Notes under the pieces: model-generated
The model's database searches: none
What the model saw: only the letters and a program-made list of their open reading frames with translations
Told to the model about the DNA's origin: nothing
Program-made: the position numbers and the translations under genes
From: DATGSF01 sp035302865
Lineage (GTDB): Bacteria; Bacteroidota; Bacteroidia; Chitinophagales; Chitinophagaceae
Direction of reading: 5' to 3'
Length of the DNA: 9,750 nt
Assembly (NCBI GenBank): GCA_035302865.1
Contig: DATGSF010000087.1
Location: 1 to 9,750 of the forward strand
Part shown: piece by piece, positions 6,312 through 9,750 of the stretch
How positions within the stretch are numbered: the first letter of the stretch is position 1
How the letters are laid out: each line of letters starts with the position of its first letter

Positions 6312-9300
6312 ATGTTTAAATTTGTAGAAAACATTATAAAGTTTTCCTTAAAAAACTATATTACTATATTATTTCTAACAGGCTTATTAGTGATTGGTGG
6401 GATTGTTGCCATTAATAATACTTTAATTGAAGCATATCCTGATGTTACTAATACACGAGCTAGAATTATTACACAATGGCCTGGAAGAAGTGCGGAAGAA
6501 ATAGAGAAATTTATTACTCTTCCTATAACGAGAGAAATGAATACTATTCCTGGTAAAACGGAAGTACGTTCTGTTTCCTTATTTGGTCTATCAGTGGTTA
6601 CTGTAGGATTTAAAGATGAAATAGATGATTTTTATGCACAACAATATGCCTCTAATCGTATGCGTAATGTTGAATTACCAGACGATGCTGATGCTGAAAT
6701 AGAACCTCCTTCAGGTGCGACAGGAGAAATTTTTAGATATTTAATCCGTTCAGACAACAAACCTATTCGTGAGTTGGCAGCATTACAAGAATGGGTTATA
6801 GAGCCCGAACTTTTGGCTGTTGATGGTATTGCTGATATTGTAAGTTTTGGAGGAGAGGAAAAAACCTATGAAGTTCGAGTAAATCCTGTAGAATTAGCCA
6901 ATTTTGGCTTGACCGCTTTAGATGTTTACGATGCAATAAGTCATAGTAATATAAATGTAGGAGGTGATGTGATTGAAAAAGGGAATCAAGCATATGTCGT
7001 TCGTGGAGTTGGATTACTAGACAAGATTTCTGATATAGAAGACATAATGATTGATAACATTAATGGCACTCCTATTTTAGTAAAAAATGTTGCAGAAGTG
7101 ATAGAAACTGGGAAACCAAGATTAGGACAGGTAGGCTTTAATGATGAAGATGATCTTATTCAGGGTATTATTGTGATGCTCCGTGGGGAAAATCCAAACA
7201 AAGTAATTGAGCGTGTAAAAGAAAGAATTGAGGATTTAAATGAAAGAATATTACCTGACGGAGTTTATTTAGAGCCTTTTATTGACCGAACAGACCTGGT
7301 TAATACAACAATTAAGACAGTTAGTACCAATTTAGTAGAAGGGATTTTATTAGTATCTATTATTGTATTTATCTTTTTATTCAATTGGCGTACAACTTTA
7401 ATTGTAGCAACAGTAATTCCTCTTTCTTTTCTTTTTGCATTAATAATGTTACGAGTTCAAGGTCTTTCAGCTAATCTCATTTCCATTGGAGCTATAGATT
7501 TTGGACTACTGCTGGAAGGAACCTTGGTTATAGTAGAACATATATTTGTTGGTTTGGATCGAAAAGCAAAAGAAAAAGGAATGAAAGAATTCAATTTGAT
7601 TCCTAAAGATAATTTTATTGCTACACGTTCTAGAGGTGTAGCAAAGTCTATATTATTTGCACAATTAATATTAATTATTGCATTGTTACCGATTTTTTCT
7701 TTTCAGAAAGTAGAAGGTAAAATGTTCGCTCCTTTGGCTTTTACCTTAGGTTATGCACTTTTAGGATCGTTGATATTAAGTTTAACTTATGTTCCAGTAT
7801 TATGTAAATTATTATTAAATAAAAATGTACGAGAGAAAAGAAATCCTATTAATGAGTTTTTTAAAGAAAATTTATTTAAAATTTACACTTTTACTGCTAA
7901 GAATAGAAAAGGTACTATTGCAGTATTTTGTTTAATATTTTTATTATCTGCATTAGGTTTTAGTAAGTTAGGTTCTGAGTTTATCCCCAAATTAAATGAA
8001 GGTGCTATTTATATTCGTGCGACGCTTCCTAATAGTATAAACTTAAAAGAGTCTGTAAGATTAACGCAAGAAATGAAAGAAAAAATTAGGGAATACAATG
8101 AGGTGGATTTCGTTTTGACTCAAACTGGAAGACCAAATGATGGTACCGATCCAACAGGCTTTTTTAATATAGAGTTTCATGTAGAGTTGAAACCAATTAA
8201 AGAGTGGACTAAAGGAGTAAGTTTAGATGAACTCATTAATGATATAGAAAAAGATTTATCCATTTATCCTGGAATTGAATTAGGATTTTCGCAACCTATT
8301 ATGGATAATGTAGAAGAATATGTTGCAGGAGTAAAGAGTGCATTGGTAGTTAAAATATTTGGGAATGATTTATATACATTAGAAAAAGAAGGTGAAAAAG
8401 TAGCAAAACTAATTGAAAGAGTCGATGGTGTTGAAGATATTAATCTTTATAGAAATATTGGACTTTCTGAACTGCGTATTCGTTTAAGTGAATTTAAAAT
8501 GGCAAGATATGGTGTAAAAATGGATGATGCCCAAGCGGTTGTAGAAATGGCAATAGGTGGTAAAGCGGTTTCTTCTTTCTATGAAGGAGACAGAAAGTTT
8601 GATATACGCTTACGTTATGCAGAAGAGTATAGAAAATCAGAAGAAGAGATTAAAAATATTTTAGTACCTACAGGTGGGGATAATAAAGTTCCTTTGGAAG
8701 AAATTGCAGATATTGGTTTTTTCTCAGGACCTGCTTTCGTTTATAGAGAAGGAAATAGTAGATATATTGCAGTAGGATTTTCAATTCGTGGAAGAGATTT
8801 AGGAAGTACAATTAAAGAAGCACAAGCTCTTGTGGAAGCAAATTTAAATCTTCCAAAAAGTTATAAATTAGAATGGGCTGGAGAGTTTGAAAGCCAACAA
8901 AGAGCAACTAAGCGTTTGTTTAAAATTGTGCCTCTTTCTCTATTGTTAATTACTTTTCTATTATACATATATTTTAATAACTTTTTGGACACCTCCTTGG
9001 CATTGTTAACCCTACCCTTTGCATTTGTAGGTGGATATCTTTCCTTATTAATAAGTAATACAATTTTTGGTATTAGTGCGGGTGTTGGCTTTATAATTCT
9101 TTTTGGCGTGGGAACAATTGACGGTATTATATTAATTACTGTTATTAAAGAATATATTAAAAAAGGGATGACTTTAAGAAAAGCTATAGAAAAAGGTATT
9201 TATGACAGAATTAGACCTGTTTTAATGATTGCATTAATGGGGTCTTTAGGTTTATTGCCAGCTGCTTTATCACAAGGGATGGGTTCTGAAATTCAAAAAC

Positions 9301-9428
9301 CATTAGCTATAGTTATAGTTGGTGGATTGACTATAGGTATGTTTTTTAGTTTATTTGTTCTACCACATGTGTTTTATTATGCGTACAAAAACAAAGCAAG
9401 TAAAGGAAAATTACAAAATCAGCAATAA
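6312..9428 (+). CDS. czcA: CzcA/CusA-family heavy-metal efflux RND permease, probably divalent-cation type
   Basis: This is the proton-driven inner-membrane pump of the tripartite system. Its 1038 residues are the normal RND length. The layout is TM1 (about 14-34), a large periplasmic porter/docking loop to about 335, TM2-TM6 (about 343-498), TM7 (about 534-550), a second periplasmic loop to about 865, and TM8-TM12 (about 871-1024). HME-family marks include PGRSAEEIEKFITLPI (57-72), TM4 GAIDFGLLLEGTLVIVEH (393-410), GSEFIPKLNEGAI (554-566), ARYGVKMDDAQ (731-741) and RIRPVLMIALMGSLGLLPAAL (966-986). Asp396, Glu402 and Glu409 align with the CzcA proton/cation residues Asp402, Asp408 and Glu415, with Asp to Glu at the middle one. 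The three copper-binding methionines of E. coli CusA align with Asn619, Glu669 and Val735, and TM11 reads RPVLM as in CzcA, not RPKAM as in CusA. I therefore infer a divalent metal. The alignments are from memory. No regulator lies nearby. Confidence 0.93.
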   Translation: MFKFVENIIKFSLKNYITILFLTGLLVIGGIVAINNTLIEAYPDVTNTRARIITQWPGRSAEEIEKFITLPITREMNTIPGKTEVRSVSLFGLSVVTVGFKDEIDDFYAQQYASNRMRNVELPDDADAEIEPPSGATGEIFRYLIRSDNKPIRELAALQEWVIEPELLAVDGIADIVSFGGEEKTYEVRVNPVELANFGLTALDVYDAISHSNINVGGDVIEKGNQAYVVRGVGLLDKISDIEDIMIDNINGTPILVKNVAEVIETGKPRLGQVGFNDEDDLIQGIIVMLRGENPNKVIERVKERIEDLNERILPDGVYLEPFIDRTDLVNTTIKTVSTNLVEGILLVSIIVFIFLFNWRTTLIVATVIPLSFLFALIMLRVQGLSANLISIGAIDFGLLLEGTLVIVEHIFVGLDRKAKEKGMKEFNLIPKDNFIATRSRGVAKSILFAQLILIIALLPIFSFQKVEGKMFAPLAFTLGYALLGSLILSLTYVPVLCKLLLNKNVREKRNPINEFFKENLFKIYTFTAKNRKGTIAVFCLIFLLSALGFSKLGSEFIPKLNEGAIYIRATLPNSINLKESVRLTQEMKEKIREYNEVDFVLTQTGRPNDGTDPTGFFNIEFHVELKPIKEWTKGVSLDELINDIEKDLSIYPGIELGFSQPIMDNVEEYVAGVKSALVVKIFGNDLYTLEKEGEKVAKLIERVDGVEDINLYRNIGLSELRIRLSEFKMARYGVKMDDAQAVVEMAIGGKAVSSFYEGDRKFDIRLRYAEEYRKSEEEIKNILVPTGGDNKVPLEEIADIGFFSGPAFVYREGNSRYIAVGFSIRGRDLGSTIKEAQALVEANLNLPKSYKLEWAGEFESQQRATKRLFKIVPLSLLLITFLLYIYFNNFLDTSLALLTLPFAFVGGYLSLLISNTIFGISAGVGFIILFGVGTIDGIILITVIKEYIKKGMTLRKAIEKGIYDRIRPVLMIALMGSLGLLPAALSQGMGSEIQKPLAIVIVGGLTIGMFFSLFVLPHVFYYAYKNKASKGKLQNQQ

Positions 9429-9441
9429 TAGTTAAGAAATG

Positions 9442-9486
9442 AACCGTTATCCATAATGAAGTTATGTATAAATTAAATAACAGGTT
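9442..9486 (+). other. Nested imperfect stem-loop after the efflux operon
   Basis: AACCGTTAT (9442-9450) pairs with ATAACAGGTT (9477-9486) with one bulged base. Inside, CATAA (9452-9456) pairs with TTATG (9462-9466) around TGAAG. It begins 13 bases after the permease stop codon. No U run follows, so it is not a standard intrinsic terminator; it may be a 3'-end mRNA structure. Confidence 0.35.
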
Positions 9487-9496
9487 GTCCTTTATA

Positions 9497-9523
9497 GGTA
9501 GTATCCCGTAAAGTGTGTAAAAG
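9497..9523. mobile_element. Possible remnant of an insertion-sequence end
   Basis: The stretch containing GTATCCCGTAAAGTGTGTAA (9501-9520) resembles, on the other strand, the TTTACACACTTTACGGG-like termini of IS256-family (mutator-type) elements as I remember them. No transposase reading frame and no second matching end are in the window, so at most this is a solitary relic. The assignment rests on memory of terminal sequences only. Confidence 0.2.
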
Positions 9524-9577
9524 CTATCTTGATTTATAACAAAGTTAAACATATTTATTTATTATTTTCTTTTTGGG

Positions 9578-9628
9578 AATAAAGGTCAGTGGAGCAAAGG
9601 CGTAGCCGAAGCGGAACTGAACTTTATT
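9578..9628. terminator. GC-rich stem-loop between convergent genes, candidate bidirectional terminator
   Basis: AATAAAGGTCAGT (9578-9590) pairs with ACTGAACTTTATT (9616-9628) at 12 of 13 positions. The inner part is GC-rich and adds a GC pair and a GGC/GCC mini-stem around GTA. The right arm covers the stop codon of the minus-strand gene (9624-9626), and the position between convergent genes fits a shared terminator. There is no clean U run on either strand beyond the arm's own TTTATT, so termination is likely but not proven. The core (about 9584-9617) is much richer in G+C than the surroundings. Confidence 0.5.
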
Positions 9629-9750
9629 CTTCCCAATCAAATTTATTTTGCTCATAATCTAATTTAGGTACTTTTCGTAGATATGCTTTCTTATCTCTTG
9701 CGACAGCTCCTAATAATAAAAGGGTTGCCTCTGGATTAGGTAAAGCTCCT
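9624..9750 (-). CDS. C-terminal fragment of an unidentified protein, cut by the window edge
   Basis: Read on the minus strand, the sequence entering at 9750 stays open for 41 codons and stops with TAA at 9624-9626. The residues begin GALPNPEATLLLLGAVARDK and end KLDYEQNKFDWEE. The composition looks like a genuine soluble protein tail: a helical segment with alternating leucine and alanine, then a charged end. Codon use matches the rest of the window. The start and most of the gene lie beyond the right edge. I do not recognise the family. It converges on the efflux operon, with a stem-loop over its stop codon. Confidence 0.65.
   Translation of the reverse strand, partial: GALPNPEATLLLLGAVARDKKAYLRKVPKLDYEQNKFDWEE

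Noticed and set aside
6796..6993. 65-codon minus-strand frame inside the permease gene
   Set aside because: Antisense shadow; the His/Leu/Tyr/Gln-rich product has no recognisable features.
9346..9552. 68-codon minus-strand frame across the permease 3' end and the spacer
   Set aside because: Overlaps the conserved end of the permease gene, has a random-looking hydrophobic product and no support from context.

Overview
The window is AT-rich (roughly 30% GC by eye) and reads as chromosomal DNA of a member of the Bacteroidota. Three things point there: a FabI of the divergent Bacteroidota type (GALDEKSIAWK and SNAP motifs), a PorQ protein of the type IX secretion system, which is restricted to that phylum, and A/T-rich gene leaders without Shine-Dalgarno sequences. 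The class or genus cannot be fixed from this sequence.

Region 1 (1-228) is low-complexity, AT-rich and non-coding. Region 2 (229-3175) is a tight same-strand cluster: fabI (last step of each fatty-acid elongation cycle), porQ (outer-membrane protein of the T9SS cell-surface attachment machinery) and a deoxyhypusine-synthase-fold enzyme. Gaps are 19 and 30 bases, and the cluster is closed by a clear intrinsic terminator at 3203-3236. The third gene keeps the catalytic lysine of deoxyhypusine synthase but has changed several of the residues that hold spermidine in the human enzyme.

Region 3 (3275-9428) is a heavy-metal efflux locus on the same strand: a small unrecognised membrane-anchored or secreted protein, then a tripartite RND pump made of an outer-membrane channel, a lipoprotein periplasmic adaptor and a 1038-residue CzcA/CusA-family permease. 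The three pump genes are 9 and 16 bases apart and surely form an operon. Permease residues argue against copper/silver and for a divalent cation such as Zn, Co, Cd or Ni. No metal-responsive regulator lies in the window.

Region 4 (9429-9750) is the convergent end. It holds two imperfect stem-loops, a short stretch that may be the leftover end of an insertion sequence, and the last 41 codons of an unidentified minus-strand gene whose stop codon lies inside the second stem-loop.

I found no CRISPR array, tRNA, rRNA, complete mobile element or clearly new multi-gene system. The most worthwhile leads are the altered active site of the deoxyhypusine-synthase-like protein, the unusual metal/proton residues of the permease, and the small histidine-containing protein ahead of the pump.
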